Assembly: GCF_036323735.1 (NCBI RefSeq)
Contig: NC_086026.1
Coordinates: forward strand, 56,177,039 to 56,241,038
Origin: Rattus norvegicus
Lineage: Eukaryota > Chordata > Mammalia > Rodentia > Muridae
Length of the DNA stretch: 64,000 bases
Direction: 5' to 3'
The translations under genes were made by a program, and so were the position numbers. Below the pieces are notes generated by a model. The model had not been told where the DNA came from, ran no database searches, and worked only from the letters and a program-made list of their open reading frames with translations. Below, in pieces: positions 1 to 12,215 of this stretch. Numbering within the stretch: position 1 is the first letter of the stretch; every line of letters starts with the position of its first letter.

Positions 1-141
1 GTTTGTGTGTGTTTGTGTATGTTTCTCTCTCTCTCTCACTCTCTCTCTCTCTCTCTGTGTCTCTGTCTCTGTCTGTCTCTCTCTATGTCTGTCTCTCTCT
101 GTCTGTGTCTCTGTCTCTGTCTCTCTCTGTCTCTGTCTCTC

Positions 142-183
<42 letters not shown>

Positions 184-184
184 G
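1..184. repeat. Compound (CT)n/(CTGT)n/(TG)n microsatellite
   Basis: Almost pure pyrimidine CT and CTGT units run to about 148, followed by an uninterrupted TG tract at about 149-182. The array is cut by the window edge, so its full length is unknown. Open frames across it (Ser/Leu, Cys/Val) are simple-repeat translation and not coding. Confidence 0.97.
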
Positions 185-2477
185 GAACACAGAGATAGTA
201 CCAGAAGATGAAGGTCATGTGATGAAGAGGGCAGGTCAAGCCAAAGTTAATGGATGCCAGAAAATCAGCAGCAGTTTAGGAGAGGTACGATGCAAGCGTC
301 TCCTCCCTGTGCTTAGGAAGAATCACCTTGGGCTCAGACATACAAATTCCAGAGCCACAAGGCATTACTTTGCTTGGTTTAGGCTCCAGCTTGTGATATT
401 TGTTTCCTTTAGCTGTGTGTAGAAAGCTCTCACAGTAAGAGATACCATGTGCTGGAGAAAGCCTCAAATTCCAGCCATTCCTCTGGACTCTTCACACTTC
501 CCTCTTCCAGGATGTCACTCACACATTAGGAGGCAGACAACATAAAGACAGAAGAATATCTCCACAAAGAAAGTGATTTTTCCCCTCCCAGTTCAATTCA
601 GCACTGCAGCTATTTCTATTCACCAGGAGGTCCTTCCTTGTTTCCCACCCAAATCCCACCTGCTGCAGTTCCAGGCCATTCTGCTTTATTTTGCTCTCAA
701 GAGACAATGATCAACTCGAACACCCACCTCCAGAAAGCAATCCTTTGTTGTCTAAAAGTTAGACATGGGATCTCCTTCCCTGTTAGCTGACAGCTCCCAC
801 CTTCTAGTTCAAGGTAAGCCTTCAGCTTGCAGCCTACGGAACGCCCAGCCTCTCCACCCAGCAAGCATCCTGTGCAATGACCTTGTCTGTGACATCTCCA
901 CCCCAGCCATTGCCCCATCCCTCCCCTGCTTCCCTGGACCCTTCAGCACACTCCTTCCAAAGACATAGCTTGTTTTGTGTGCCCAAACATGCCTTGTCTC
1001 CAAACACAGTGTGGAGAGGAGTCATGGGGACCGAGCTGCAGTGGCTGCAAAATCACGGTGACCGATGAGAGGGCCTGATTGCTTGTGCATAGCTGCTGAA
1101 AGGGGTCTTGACATTTTAAGTGCTCGTCAGAGTGAGGAATGACAGCAGCAGACAATGAGACACTTCCTCTTTGCCTTTTGCAGGCTATTAATAAGTGTTT
1201 CTGATTCCATAGAAGTGGGAGAGATTCTGGGCCACTGGCTTGGCTATGTTGCGTGGGATTTTTTTTCCCCTCTCACTTTGTCTTTCTCCCTGCTGCCTCT
1301 CCCTCTTCTCCCAGCCTCCCTCTCCTCTAGCTTCCACTCTCTCATTCTCTCCGGGGTGTGGCTGCCTGTTTGTCTTGAAGTTGGATTTAATAGTGATCAG
1401 GAAATGGCGCAGGGCAGCTGGTCTCAGCCATGCCTTGGCTCTCTGCTGAAATGTCGGTCTCTGGATCGCCGACCTGAATTCGCACAGTGGAGTGGAAGGA
1501 AGGTTAGGGGCTGGCAAGGGAGAGAGAGAGGCTTTGAAGCTGGCAGTGGGAAATGGGCAGCTGGGAAAGGTCACCCACAGGGACCATTAAGGCAGTCTGT
1601 TCAAGCTGGGACAAGGAGATGGGAGAGTTTCCTCTCCTGTCTTTTCTATCTGCAGCCCTCTCTCCCTTTCCATGCCTTCCAGCAGTGCTAGTTAGTGGCC
1701 ATGTATTCCTCCTCAACCTCCATGGTCAAGTGGCTCTCTCCTGGCTTCAAGGGGAATGTTCTATGGCTGGATCTCAGAAGGGGCTGTTCATATTCCTAGA
1801 TTCATGGCTATGGAGTTTACCCTCTTCTCAAACCAGTGAGACCAGCCATTCTGAGGAGCCCAGGATGTGGTTTTCCTCAGTGCTAAAACCCGGGCACTGC
1901 CTAGTGAACCACACCCTTTAGCTGCTTTATCTCCCGGTCACACCAAGAGCTGGCTTCTGACTCAGTGAGCTGAAACAGGAGATGGAGGTGGGTGAGCTGG
2001 ACAAGAGTCCTCAGACTGGAACAGCTTGCCTCCTTATCCCAGCAAACGAACCAATAAGAGTGCGCTCCCAGCCTCAGCCTTTGACTCCTTGGGAGAGCAA
2101 GGTTTAGAAGACTCACGCCAACTGAGGAACAAGGTCCTGTTCTCAGGCAGCCTAGTATTGTATGTCTTCTCTTCTTCCCTCCTTCAACCACTTGCTCTAG
2201 CCTCGACTCCAGTCCCGAAGCCTTATCACTCTCTTCCCATTCAATTACACACACACTCTGAGCTTTGCAAACAGAAAATTACATGCTGTAATAATCGAAT
2301 CCTTCCCTGGACTCGAGGCTTGCTGGGCTGTCGTGGGGAACATCTATCTCCTGGATGCCCAGACTTGCCCCAGGGCCTCACTTTTACTTAGTCAAGGCCT
2401 AACTAACATTTAAACATAATTTTATAGCTAATGGTTTTTCTATCCCTTCCAACTGGCATTTTACAACTGCGTGAAGT
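185..2477. other. No recognised gene or repeat; single-copy-looking DNA
   Basis: No SINE, LINE or LTR signature was recognised. A 178-codon open frame at 1155-1691 on the plus strand is rich in Ser, Leu and Pro because it runs through the CT-rich stretch at about 1260-1360. It has no domain and overlaps an equally long open frame on the other strand, so it is treated as chance. Confidence 0.5.
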
Positions 2478-2800
2478 CAGTTATCCAGTAAACCTTCTGC
2501 ATCTGCGTTTTGCATTCGTGGATTCAACTAACCACAGATGGACAACATTTGGGAGGAAAAAAAAATACCTCTGTACCGAACATGTGCTGATGTTTTTCTT
2601 GTCATCAGCCCTAAATACAATGGAACTGCTATTGGCTTGGTATTTATATTGCGTTGCATGTTTAAAGGATGCAGGGATGATCTAGCGTATGTGGGAGGCT
2701 CTGCGCAGGTTATTCGTAAATACTGCAGTATTTTGTGTGACAGGCTCTAGCATTGTAGGATTCGGGTATTCACAGGAAGTCTTAGGACCAATTTGCTGTC
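2478..2800 (-). mobile_element. MER2-like Tigger (Tc1/mariner-pogo) non-autonomous DNA transposon, decayed
   Basis: Landmarks match the remembered MER2 consensus read in reverse: a terminal GGATTCAACTAACCACAGATGG (in part, from about 2520), then CTCTGTACCGAACATGTGCTG, a TTTTTCTTGTCATCA block, and a closing TTCGGGTATTCACAGGAAGTC. It is highly diverged, as expected for an ancient eutherian element. A second copy lies at about 18860 in the opposite orientation. Confidence 0.75.
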
Positions 2801-3101
2801 ACCTCTGAGCCTCTGAGCCCATTATTCTTTACGATTCTCTTTTTATGGGGGTGGGGTGATACTGAGACAAAACAATGCATCTGAATGCTTAAGATGACTT
2901 AACAATCACTTGTTTCACAGCTGGGATGGAGGTCTAGGGTTTCTGAGATGGGTTTCCCATTTTCCCAAGTGTAGGCACATTCCACTTCCCTCCATCCTTG
3001 ACTGGCATGTGCATTCAACCCTCTTGTCCCACATGGTCCAGGGTAAGTAAGAGCATGGCATTTTTTCACTCTTGCAAGCCCAAGTTCATGAGTGTCTAGA
3101 G

Positions 3102-3341
3102 TAGTGCTTCTCAACCTTCCTAATGCTGTGACTCTTGAATGCACTTCCTCATGTTGTGGGGATCCCCCCCAACCATAAAATTCTTTCATTGCTACCTCAT
3201 AGCTGTAACTTTGCTGCTGTTATGAATTTTAGTGTTAATATCTGATATGCACGATATCAGATATATAACCCTTGTAAATGGATTGTTAAACCCCCCCCCC
3301 CAAAAGGGGTTGTGACCCACAGGCTGTGAGCCACCCGTCTG
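3102..3341 (+). mobile_element. URR1 hAT-Charlie non-autonomous DNA transposon, full length
   Basis: It starts TAGTGCTTCTCAACCTTCC and carries the URR1 body (CCTCATGTTGTGG, AACCATAAAATT, a TCTGATATGCA block, then GGGGTTGTGACCC and an imperfect inverted terminus). It is flanked by an exact 8-bp duplication GTCTAGAG at 3094-3101 and 3342-3349, the TSD length of hAT transposons. A C-run at about 3292-3301 has expanded relative to the usual sequence. Confidence 0.93.
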
Positions 3342-3349
3342 GTCTAGAG

Positions 3350-4339
3350 CACTGTGCAGAATTGATTATGTCTACAGCCACAAGTCAAAGCCACTGTCCC
3401 AACGTTTTTACAAAGACAGTTACTGGGCCCTCTAAAGAGAGCCCTCTACGCCTGCCTCCACCCCAACCCCTCTTATCCCACAGGTCTGCCAAAAACCCTT
3501 CCCTCTAGAATGAAGGCAGCCACTTTAATTTCATTTCTCCTGTTCTTCCTTTAAAGTGGATCTGAGCATGAGTTCCATAGACCATGGCTACGACCTCACC
3601 CAGTCAGCATTTGTCCACCAATGCTATTTGGTTTCTCATCAAACCCTCATTTAAAAAATAGGGACTACAGTTTTATCTTTGAAGGATGGGAGGCTAAGAG
3701 TTGAGCAGCAAGGATATTCTTCCAAAATGGAGTAGAACCTAGGTTGAGTACCAGCTACTCCAGGTATCCAACAGTGTTCCACAGGATTGGTTGGGGAGGA
3801 GGCTCTGCCACTCTTCCCTTCCACAGAGCAACCGTACCTCTGAATTAGATTGTGCAGCGCCATCCTTCATGGTCTCTTTGCTTTTCATTCTGTGTCCATT
3901 AAATTCACCCTCATTTCTCAGCTTCTAAGTTATTTAATAAACATCTCGCACAAAATCAGGCTCCGGCTCTAAGAAAGACTCAGTTACTCCCATTGTTCAC
4001 AGGGTAATAAAAGTTTAGGCTGTGTAAGACTGCACAAGGTACTCAGTCTGATATCTGCTTCTCCCCAGAGCCCCATCACCTGCCTCTTTCCCCCAGCATC
4101 ATACTCTATAGCAACACTAAATAGCTTATAACTCCTTTGCTGCTCACGGTGGGAGGGTTCACTTCCACTGTTTTTATGCACATTGCTCTGTCTCCCTGGA
4201 GTGCCTTTCTAGTTCACAGGGCTTTATCCCACTCCATCACCCATGCTCAGCCCAGCCCAGCCGCCACCCTCTCTGGAAATCCTTAGCAAGTCTGAGGTTC
4301 GCCTAGCCGTCTGTGCTGACAGCCTATAGTTTTGCAGCC
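3350..4339. other. No recognised feature
   Basis: Single-copy-looking DNA with no repeat signature I could name. Open frames are short and lack any family resemblance. Confidence 0.4.
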
Positions 4340-4557
4340 ATTTTTTTTATTTACTCATTCACTTATTTATTTACTTATTTAGTATGGGAAGGGAGTTGGG
4401 CTGCGTGTGTCACTGTACCTGTGTGGAGAGCGAAGAATAACTGATGGAAGTCAGTTCACTCCTTCCATCATATGGATCCCGGGAACTGAACTCAGGTCAT
4501 CTGCGTTGGCGGCAAGCACCTTCATTCACTGAGCCATTCTGCTGCCCCACTTGGGCT
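4340..4557 (-). mobile_element. B3/B2-type tRNA-derived SINE, antisense
   Basis: It opens with an ATTT-rich stretch (the reversed A-rich tail) and ends with the reversed tRNA-like head: GAACTGAACTCAGGTCATC, then GGCAAGCACCTTCATTCACTGAGCCATTCTGCTG. These correspond to the Pol III box B and box A regions of rodent B2/B3 SINEs. Diverged copy; the URR1 at 4567 sits directly beside it. Confidence 0.85.
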
Positions 4558-4566
4558 CTTTTAGAG

Positions 4567-4760
4567 CAGTGGTTCTCAACTTCCTAACACTTCAACCCTT
4601 TAATACAGTTCCTCATGTTGTGGTGACCCTCAACCATAAGATTATTCTGTTGCTGCTTCATAATTGTAATTTTGCTACTGTTGTGAATTGTCATGTAAAC
4701 ATCTGATATACATCTGTGAGAACCTTGAAGGTGTCAGAACCCACAGATGGAGAGCCACTG
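4567..4760 (+). mobile_element. URR1 hAT-Charlie non-autonomous DNA transposon
   Basis: It starts CAGTGGTTCTCAACTTCC, continues TTCCTCATGTTGTGGTGACC and AACCATAAGATTATTCTG, and ends with inverted GAGAGCCACTG. Imperfect flanking duplications TCTTTTAGAG and TCTTAAGAG fit an old hAT target duplication. It is shorter than the copy at 3102. Confidence 0.92.
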
Positions 4761-5020
4761 TCTTAAGAGGCCGGTTACCTGTTCCTGTGCACCTAATCCT
4801 CCATCAGACATTTACTACACAAAGACTTAGGACTTTTCTCTGTGCCCCAGCAGCTATCACAAGCTCATGAAAACCCTAGTCAAATCTTTGTCGAAAGTCT
4901 TTCAAGTTCCATGTTTAGCTTGGGTGACAATGTATGCACATCCTAACAACACACATATCCTAACCAGTAAAATTCTGTGATAGCCACATGCAGAAAGCTG
5001 AGAAACAAGGAGGCCAGTCT

Positions 5021-5043
5021 ATAAATAAATAAATAAATAAATA

Positions 5044-5074
<31 letters not shown>
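5021..5074. repeat. (TAAA)n(AAAG)n microsatellite
   Basis: About six TAAA units pass directly into about eight AAAG units. It may be the relic tail of an unrecognised SINE, but no body could be seen upstream. Confidence 0.95.
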
Positions 5075-5397
5075 TATATGTTTGCCAGTCCAATAGTAAG
5101 TACTTGAGGCCAACAACTAAAGGTGACATTTCATATCAGTGGGGACAATAAATTAGTGAGAGGTCATTGACTATTTGTTGAGGAGAAAGTACATTCCATA
5201 CCTACTATCAGTCACGAGAATCAATTCTAAGAGCTTATAAGCCTACATATGAAAATAGTCATAATTTTTGGAAGGGGCTAAAGAATAATTTATGGTCTCA
5301 GGATAGGGAGGGCCCTTAAAATAAAAGACACAGAGCTGAGCTGGCAAGCTACTGCTTGTGGGAGAAATCTGCGCCGCCATTTCTCTTTGTCTAAAAA

Positions 5398-5570
5398 ACC
5401 CACAAAGTTTTATTGGGACACAGCCCATCTATTTGCTTTCATATTGTCGGTGGCGGCTTTTATGCTACAACAGTGGCAGTGGGTACTCAGTCACACAGAC
5501 TGTATTACTTGCAAAGCCAGAAGTATTTACTGTCCGGCCATTTACAGAAAGAATGCTGACCCTTGGCATA
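5398..5570 (-). mobile_element. Ancient hAT-Charlie MER-type element fragment (MER30-like)
   Basis: The run AGTTTTATTGGGACACAGCC, then TTTGCTTTCATATTGTC, GGCGGCTTTTATGCTACAAC, GCAAAGCCAGAAGTATTTACTG and GGCCATTTACAGAAAGAATGC matches a widespread mammalian hAT-Charlie family in reverse. The exact family name is uncertain. It is diverged and lacks one terminus. Confidence 0.7.
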
Positions 5571-5942
5571 GAGTTAAAAGACTGATAAATATAACTATAA
5601 AAACGTAGCACATTTTAGTTGCAAAGATGCGATGAGCAGAGTTCAAAAGGCAGCAACAGACTTGAAGACACTATTTGGAAGATATATAGCAGACAGTGGA
5701 TTATGACTGAGAACATGTGGAGACAGCTTACAAATCAAGGAGCCACTCTGACAAGAAAGGAACCATAACCCCACAGAGATGGGCAGAGGCCAGGGACAGG
5801 AAAAATCACGGAAAACAACATCCCAGTGGCCAACACACAGAAAACATCCCAGTGGTCAATAGAAATGCAAATGCATTGTCTCAGCCTCACGGAAGTCAGT
5901 AGTGTAAGCCCAGAAGAAAGGATAAAGCAAAGGAACCTTAGA

Positions 5943-6127
5943 ATTTTTTCTTTTTAGTTTTATGTATGTCTGTGTACTATATGAGTGTCTGATGCCCAAG
6001 GAGGACAGAAGAGGACATCCGATCTCCTGGGACTGGAGGTATTAATGGTTGTAAGTTACCCGTGGGTGCTGAGAATTGGACAAATAGCCAGTGCTTTTAA
6101 GTGCTAAGCCATTTCTCCAGCCCCCAA
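5943..6127 (-). mobile_element. B3/B2-type SINE, antisense
   Basis: The segment GAGGACAGAAGAGGACATCC, then GGGACTGGAGGTATTAATGG, GTGGGTGCTGAGAATTGGAC and GTGCTAAGCCATTTCTCCAG is the reverse of a rodent B2/B3 SINE, ending at the tRNA-like head. No clean TSD was found. Confidence 0.88.
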
Positions 6128-6185
6128 GAAATGTTTGATGAAAAAAAACTCATATTCGTTAACATATGATCTAGAGTTACCACAT

Positions 6186-6298
6186 ATGTGCACACATATA
6201 CATGCACGCACACAAGGTGTGTCATATGACACTGGTTAGTAATTTAACATTGTACATATCATATATATATATACATACATATATACACAAGTGTACAT
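6186..6298. repeat. AT/CA-rich simple sequence
   Basis: Interrupted CA and TA dinucleotides include a pure TATATATATATA core near 6262. Low-complexity only. Confidence 0.7.
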
Positions 6299-6375
6299 TA
6301 ACTACAGTAAAACAGCATGGACATTCTCCCAAAAATATTTATGAACAGAATAAACAGTTTTTAAAAACATTTCAA

Positions 6376-6450
6376 TTTAGGGTTAAAGATGGAGCTCAGT
6401 GGTACAGAATATGTCTATTAAAATCCCTGGTTTGGGTCTCTAGTATGGTG
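6376..6450 (+). mobile_element. Degenerate ID-like SINE
   Basis: GGTTAAAGATGGAGCTCAGTGGTACAGAA and a following CCCTGGTTTGGGTCTCTAGTA resemble the tRNA-Ala-derived ID/B4 head, with box A partly intact and box B decayed. It is followed by a CA-rich tail at about 6455-6540. Much older than the four clean ID copies elsewhere in the window. Confidence 0.6.
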
Positions 6451-6454
6451 CACA

Positions 6455-6542
6455 TGCAAATGCACACAAATGCACATACACACACATACATACATATGTA
6501 CACACACATACTGCACTCATATGCACACTGACACACGTGCTC
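6455..6542. repeat. Interrupted (CA)n/(CATA)n tail
   Basis: CA-dominated simple sequence directly follows the ID-like element and probably grew from its A-rich tail. Confidence 0.7.
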
Positions 6543-6724
6543 ACAGACCCATGCCCACACAGACTCAAAAAAGACACAGGGAACTTGGAGATAAAAGATA
6601 CAAAACTCAATGTATAAGCACAGGGCCCTGGGATAACTCTATTTTACAAAAGAAAGTTTTTAACTCCATTGCCGTTCCTCAGTCACTGTGCTTAGCCACA
6701 CGACAGTACCAGTTTGCAGGACAC

Positions 6725-6835
6725 TCTTGAGTCTTAGTATTAGGGAGGCTGAGACGGGAGAATTCTGAGTTCAGATATAGCACATTTTAGACTAACATAA
6801 AAAAAAGGCTGCCTTTAAAAAGACAAAATAAAATA
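6725..6835 (+). mobile_element. Degenerate B1 SINE fragment
   Basis: The stretch TCTTAGTATTAGGGAGGCTGAGACGGGAGAATTCTGAGTTCAGATATAG (in part) parallels the 7SL-derived B1 body, followed by an A-run near 6799. It is diverged and missing its first bases. Confidence 0.6.
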
Positions 6836-6839
6836 GATT

Positions 6840-8744
6840 TCAAGACTAGAACTATCCCTAGAGAAAATTTTAAGTATAGATCCCTTAAAAACCAGCTTAA
6901 TAATCTTAAATGTCTGTGTATCAAATATAGAAATTACTCCAAAATGGAAATCCACAAATGCAGCATTTATTTGACCACACTCTTCTCTGTAATTATTAGA
7001 CCAAGTAAGAAACTATCAATGAAGCACGAATGGTTTGATAATCAAGGACTGTTCTACCCGAGGCTTGAGGATGTAACAGAGAGACTCGAAGCTTGGGAAG
7101 CATCGAGGAGGCATCTCACAGGAGGGGAAGCTTTGCGTCTGTGTTTAAACACGCACAAGTATCTTATTTTTTGTAAAACATTTGACCGTTTTTCATATGT
7201 CTTACACAAACAAAATACCATACATAGGTAATTTTATAATGTGACAGTGACATTGTTGGAGAGAAGAAGGTTGACTATTTTTGTAAAGACGCATTTGTTG
7301 TTCGTGAAATTGAAAACCTCACTACTTCCTCCACCAGTAACACACAGCAGCACAGATAAAATCCAAATGAAAGCGAGTCAACCCACCAACAAATAAAAGG
7401 CAAACACGACACATCCATGGACCATGAGTGTCTCCTCTAGCATGTAACACGTTGATCTGATCCTGCAGTCCACTGTGCCTGTACACTCCCTGTGTAGATC
7501 TTCCTCTCCTGAAGACCAAGAACTGTATGTCTTCCTGGACATCTTCTTTTCCAGTCTTTACACCTTTCTAGAAATTGCTTTGATTTGAGTCTGACCCACA
7601 GGTTATCGCTGTGTCTTCCAGAGACCCTGCTTGTTGGTAGAGAACACCTGAGTAACGGTTACAAATTGGACCCACTGATATTCCATCCTGGGGAGGGGGG
7701 ACGGGGCAGGGGAAGTCAGCCCTGTAATATGTTTATGGCCATATTTTAAACTATGAGAATAGGAGAGGTAGAGTAATCCAGGCTCTGGAAAGAGGATGGA
7801 CAAAGGAAAACGCCTGACAGAATAGAGCAAAAAAGGAAGTCTGTTGGCTTTTGGAGAGCTGACTTTGGTTGGCTTCAAACACAGTGCTTTCATGCAAAAA
7901 TTGTCTCTGCTTCTCTATCATGAATAGCCATACTGCTTTCTCTTATAGCCAGAAGAACCCCAGTGGGGAAGAGATACCTGTTTCTGTGTCTCCCATCACT
8001 TCCACACCACAGCAGATTCTGTTTTCTGCCAGCTGCTCAACAATAGGGTCTAATGGGGGGCATCCATTCCTCCCCATTGGACTCCCAAATGCTTAACCAG
8101 TGCTGGATATTTATAGTGCTTGTGGCTTCTCACCTCACAGGACACCCGTGCTGCAGAGGGACAGCTCTGACAGGGCCTCTTCACCATGGCAACTCTGTCC
8201 ATCCCGAACTAAACACCCCAGCTTCACCGATTGCCCCCCACAAGGCACTCTTTCCAGATCTTTCTTCCACTGATGACACACTTCAGGCCAACTCCCGTTT
8301 GTCAGTGTCTCTCTTAGACTAAAGTGCCTCAAATTGACTCTCTAGCCCTTGAGCTTCTCGGCTCTGTGAGTGATAGGCAGCGCTGTGGAGAGGTCATAAA
8401 AGACTCCACAGGCCTGAGAATTGGTAAGGGGCTATATTACTTTGCTGAGTATTTAAAAGAGAATTATTAGCTGCAGGGAACTGCTTGGAAATTGCTCCAA
8501 TATATAAACTCTTAAAAGTATTTGTATGAAATTCATTAATACCTGTGACTTGTTTTGCCAATACGAAGCTCTAAGCATAAAATGTTACCATAGCACAAAG
8601 CACGCATCTCCCTAGTCAATCCCTCAGTCCCTCCGTGACTAGGAATCACTCACACTTGAGGGGCAGCTGGCATCCTTCGAGTTTGGAATTGAACTGCAGA
8701 CTTTGCAAAGTCAAGTGGAAGGTAAGACTGCCAGAGCATCCTGG
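6840..8744. other. Repeat-poor unique DNA, no gene recognised
   Basis: No mobile element was recognised in about 1.9 kb. Longest open frames are under 100 codons on both strands and resemble nothing known. Confidence 0.45.
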
Positions 8745-8930
8745 AGCCGGGAAGACACCTTAAAAGGGATCATCTAGTCTAATCCCTTCATTTTACAGAT
8801 AAGCCACCTTAAATCCGTTCTGGAACAAGTGGGGCATTAATAAATAAATAAAACAAAGTAAATTTTACCTATGAGGAAGCTGAGACTCAAAAGCACTTAA
8901 GTAGCCAGGTCCAAGAGCATCAGGCTCGTT
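8745..8930 (+). mobile_element. MIR-type ancient SINE, interrupted
   Basis: ATCATCTAGTCTAATCCC plus TCATTTTACAGAT is the conserved MIR core. The continuation (AGGAAGCTGAGACTCAAAAG) resumes after about 65 bp of A/T-rich sequence at about 8803-8868 that interrupts the core. Confidence 0.7.
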
Positions 8931-10649
8931 GGGGAATAAGTCAAGGCCTGTCCCAGCGGTCTACAGTTCTTGGACCCTCCTGGGAGGAAGTCAGCACACC
9001 ACAGGGACAGCCTTCTGGGTGCTAAGAAGTGATTACCACCTCTCAGAACAGACAGAGGGCATTTGCCCTGCCAGGACTGGCTTCCCAGCTGATTCTCTTC
9101 CCCTAGGGCACCTACATGTGAAATCAATATTAGAGTTAAGTTTTCCAGTCTTCTTAAAGGTTGATTCTGGAACTGTAAGAGCTAGGCATCATTTTCAAAC
9201 ACGATTTGGAGTTCTCTTAGCTTTCCTATAGCCTCCCTGATGGATCTCAGCCTCTGTGCAGACTGGAAAAGCTGTCTCCCCATGTAATAAAGGGGTAAAA
9301 CATATATCACCCCTCTTGGATGACTTTCCAAAATTCTGGTTCCTCTAGTTCACAGAAGAGAACCTCTGTGTTCTGTATGGGGGGGGGGCAGTCAAGACCT
9401 TTGTTTGCAGTCTCCACTGATTGTATCCTAAGAGGGCCTCAGGCTTTGTGGCATGGGATGGAGGGAAGAGTGTTGGTCAGTGTGAGCCATGTTTCCTTTC
9501 CCACCATCAGGTACCAGAGCTGCAGCTGGAATCAGATCCCTTTGGAGTTGCAAGGATCTGAAACTTGAGCTCCTCCCTGAGATCCAGGCAGTAAGAGAAG
9601 CATTTTCCAGGACTTTGGGAGGCAACCACACATGCAAATTACAATAGCCTGCAGAGAAAGTAACTTGGAGAAGAAATTACAGCACAAGGGTCAGAGTAAC
9701 CCAGAAGGCTTGGACTGCAGTTCAAGCCTGAAGCATTTAGTTTAGGAGAAAAAACCCTGACTCTAACCCCACACCAACCACATACTTCCCTACTGGTCCA
9801 TCGAAATGTCTTCCAAATAGAATACCTCTTTAGTTGGTGGCTTTGCTTGGACGCCCAGTTTCCGATGTCTTTCAGAAGGGATGCTTATCTGCCTTTGAAG
9901 GTCTTATTCCGGGAACATTTCTTATTTTCCTTCTTTCTTCTTTCGAAAAGAAAGAAAGAAAAAACAGCAGCTTTGACTAGTCTGAGGGTGACACGAACGC
10001 CTGATTTTTATGCAACGTTGCAAGTGCCTTTCAGCAACACAATGGCAGGTTCTTTGACAATGTCATGCGTCTATTCAAAACAACCGGCATGCCAGTCAGA
10101 GGCCTGGGCGTTTGCACAGTGCTTGTTCTCGGTAGTGATAAGGCATGTTAGATTTTCCCATTCTATTTGAGAAATAATTCTGGTCTTTTTTTTAAAAGTC
10201 CCCTGCTTTTTTTGATTATTTCTTTTTCTTGCCTCTTTGGTGAACAAAAGGACCTGTCCCTGTTTGATTCTTTATGTGATGCTTGTGTGGTAACAACTTG
10301 AGAAAGAGAGAAAAGGAGAGTGGGGACAGGCTGGGGGTTGAGAGGGGGAGAATGATGGCTTAACAGCCCCTGCCAGGTGCTGGCTGAGAGAGGTGGTATT
10401 AAGGAAGGGCTGGAGATTAGGACTGTTAATTTGGTTGGGTCGATTTGTACAGCTCCTTTTGTTGGAAGCTGGGGTGTGCAGGAGGATGGGTTAATTATCT
10501 CTCCTGTTTCCTGGCCTGGCCCTCAGCACCTAGTCCTGTCTCTCCTAGCTGTCGCAGCACTGAAAGGATGGAAGTCCCTTTTGAGTGCTTCTTGGAAACA
10601 TGATGGATAAGAAGAGAAAGCAGAGACTTCCACTGGGTTGGTGGGGAAT
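8931..10649. other. Repeat-poor unique DNA, no gene recognised
   Basis: No interspersed repeat was recognised. A short perfect-looking hairpin of CTTTC/GAAAG units occurs near 9935-9960. The segment at about 9840-10500 is mixed-composition sequence with AT-rich motifs (for example GGTTAATTATC near 10490) of the kind seen in conserved non-coding DNA, but conservation cannot be judged from one sequence. Confidence 0.4.
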
Positions 10650-10775
10650 GCTCATCTTTCCATAATTTGCCAGGTAGATGGTGAGTTCAAGGCCATCCTT
10701 GGATCCATATCAAGTGTGAGGCTAACCTGGGTTATAGGAGACCCTGAATGAGAAAAACCAATAAAAAATAGAGAT
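10650..10775 (+). mobile_element. B1-derived SINE relic
   Basis: GTGAGTTCAAGGCCATCCTTGG, GCTAACCTGGGTTATAGGAG and ACCCTGAATGAGAAAAACC follow the order of the B1 3' half with its A-rich end. Strongly diverged. Confidence 0.55.
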
Positions 10776-12144
10776 ATGGGGCTTGGGTGGGGGGCATGAA
10801 CTTGAAAAGATTTGGGAGGACCTAAGATCACCGAGTGCCAAAAATAGATATAGAAGGGCTCCACTTCTACTCACTGCAAATGGGAGTTCCTGGATCTAAC
10901 TGTCCTATGTCTAAATGGCTGTATCTCCACACAAATGGCCTTGGTACTCATCAGCTTACAGCAGCCACCATTCGCCTGTGTCTCAGTTCTGAATAATTCC
11001 AGGCTGGCTTAGCTGGTTTGATCTTAGTAGCTCTCTGATGTACTCCAGGATTGGCTGTGAGTAGGAACTGGTTAGCCAGCCCTGGTGGATGGCTGTGATG
11101 AGGTGGGCTGTGATGAGGTGGGTGATGATCTGACCCAAGGTGGTTGCGGTGTCTTGGAGTCTTAAAGCCACAAGAACACAAAGAGAAAGTCACCCAAGTC
11201 TTTTAAGACTCTGCTTTATGGCAACCATTAATGACCTGCTAGCTAAAGGAAGTCACACCGACCAGATGGGTCCAAGGCGCTGGGGAATGGTACCTTGGGT
11301 AGCACTTCTGCATGAAGGCCAGAGAAGAGACTGTAGCCATTTCCCCCACATCTGCTGCAAACTGGATTATCTTTGCTCTCTATATCCCACTTACAGAAGG
11401 ACAAACCACTAAGATCCCATTCACACACTGGCTCAAAGCTTCACCAGTGCTTCTGTCTTGAACCCGGGGCCCAGGCTCAGTAACACATTCTGTATGTTTC
11501 TGTCAAACTGTATATCTACTATCTACTTTGCAAAATGTCCACAAGGCAGTCTCGGTAGAACTCACCTGCCATCCTTGTGTGGATGAGGAACTTGAGACCC
11601 AGAGAACTGATTACCACCTGTCCCTGCCACCTCCCACAAGACACCTAAAGTCCATGCTGTGGCCTCAAAATCGGGGAACCTAGAACTCATGAAATTATTG
11701 CATCCTTTCTTCCCCTATATAAAACAAAATGAAACATGCCTTAAAGTTTATGTCTTTTATGTCCAGCCCCGCGTGACCAGAAAAGGACTCAGAGTGCTTC
11801 TCTTACCACAGAACAGGCAAAAAAGAAAAGCACAGACTATTAAAGGGATGCAGAAACAGTGGACAGGCTCAACCTCTGCAGGAAAATGACACCCTATGGG
11901 CAGATTGACTGAGTGCTGTCGGCAAAGATGGGGGTTGGGGGAGCAGCCATTAAACTATACGGTTTTATTTTCTAGCCAACGAAATCATACACACTCATCT
12001 GTTGAGACAGTCTATTTCCGTTGGCACGAAAACTCAGCAGACATTTGCTGGACATAACTCTTTCTGTGGAACTCTGAGCAGCTCTTTGGACAGTTACATA
12101 GTTTCAGAGACCCATTTATTTGGTATGTCAGCCCCCCGGCCCCC
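10776..12144. other. Unique DNA with a short MIR scrap
   Basis: Mostly unassigned. A MIR-core-like fragment (GGATGAGGAACTTGAGACCC) sits at about 11580-11610. A short local tandem, GCTGTGATGAGGTGG twice, occurs near 11092-11123. Confidence 0.45.
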
Positions 12145-12215
12145 TGCCGTGCCCTTCCTGGCATGGTGTGCTGCCCACAGTAGGTGCTCAATCAATGCCA
12201 TGGGCTGATTGGTAA
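12145..12215 (+). mobile_element. L2 3'-end fragment
   Basis: GCCCACAGTAGGTGCTCAATCAATGCC matches the L2 LINE 3' terminus (the 'cacatagtaggtgctcaataaat' motif). Short, ancient fragment. Confidence 0.6.

Noticed and set aside
1155..1691. 178-codon plus-strand open frame
   Set aside because: Composition follows CT-rich DNA, the opposite strand is also open over much of it, and no domain or exon signals are visible.
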